A stretch of 42,485 bases of DNA from Firmicutes bacterium CAG:882 (GTDB taxonomy: Bacteria > Bacillota > Clostridia > Lachnospirales > Lachnospiraceae): the NCBI GenBank assembly GCA_000435595.1, contig FR895436.1, forward strand, positions 1 to 42,485, given 5' to 3'. The number at the start of each line of letters is the position of its first letter. Within the stretch, counting starts at the first letter, position 1. Both the position numbers and the translations under genes were made by a program. Positions 42,468-42,485 of this stretch are shown here, piece by piece. The notes beneath the pieces are model-generated. The model ran no database searches, was not told the DNA's origin, and worked only from the letters and a program-made list of their open reading frames with translations.

Positions 42468-42485
42468 TTGGAGTAATGTTGAAAA

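Overview
The window looks like a chromosomal segment of an anaerobic Firmicute, most probably a Lachnospiraceae member (Butyrivibrio/Roseburia/Lachnospira-like; the genus cannot be fixed from the sequence alone). The evidence is the gene set: a Cthe_2159-type carbohydrate-binding lipoprotein, HelD, split spore-maturation genes spmA and spmB, a DUF896 protein, a Gram-positive sugar ABC importer with a lipoprotein receptor, and an incomplete oxidative TCA branch. Ribosome binding sites are AGGAGG-like and terminators are short hairpins with T runs. I saw no rRNA, tRNA, CRISPR array or insertion sequence.

Layout. 64-3766 (+): a beta-helix lipoprotein with its own terminator, then a DUF6056-like polytopic membrane protein. 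9729-3795 (-): a GT-C-type membrane glycosyltransferase, ldh, tdk, deoC and helD, closely packed. 16708-9875 (-): a five-gene operon joining an importer (propeller-fused solute-binding lipoprotein and two permeases) to an HlyD/RND-type adaptor and a MacB-core membrane protein, with no ATPase. 17446-20618: spmB and spmA (-) are separated by an inverted pair (+) of DNA-repair-associated genes (radical SAM protein and partner), whose promoter carries two LexA-like boxes. 27812-20764 (-): citrate synthase, KDG kinase, an alpha/beta hydrolase, aconitase, mannose-6-phosphate isomerase and DUF896. 28012-31366: mannose-1-phosphate guanylyltransferase and a polyprenyl-phosphate-type glycosyltransferase (+), convergent with an acyltransferase (-). 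31543-33868: a small exported peptide gene convergent with a tandem-duplicated HTH/helical-repeat regulator. 38694-34074 (-): AraC regulator, gmd, fcl and glmM. 41194-38805 (-): an AAA ATPase with a DUF234-like tail, then an aldose-1-epimerase-like gene. 41436-42485 (+): a complete tyrosine recombinase followed by two dif-like palindromes.

How genes work together. manA, manC, gmd and fcl give all but one step from fructose-6-phosphate to GDP-L-fucose; the missing phosphomannomutase step could be supplied by the glmM-like enzyme here or by a gene elsewhere. The nearby glycosyltransferases and acyltransferase point to surface polysaccharide or glycolipid synthesis. Citrate synthase and aconitase supply the route towards 2-oxoglutarate.

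The most interesting candidates for an undescribed system are: (1) the peptide/regulator locus at 31.5-33.9 kb, which resembles Rgg/SHP-type signalling but has a double-length receptor, a 19-bp perfect inverted repeat abutting the peptide promoter, and an intrinsic terminator buried antisense inside the receptor gene; (2) the import/adaptor hybrid operon at 9.9-16.7 kb; (3) the SOS-type control region in front of the radical SAM pair; (4) the recombinase with adjacent dif-like sites at the right edge.
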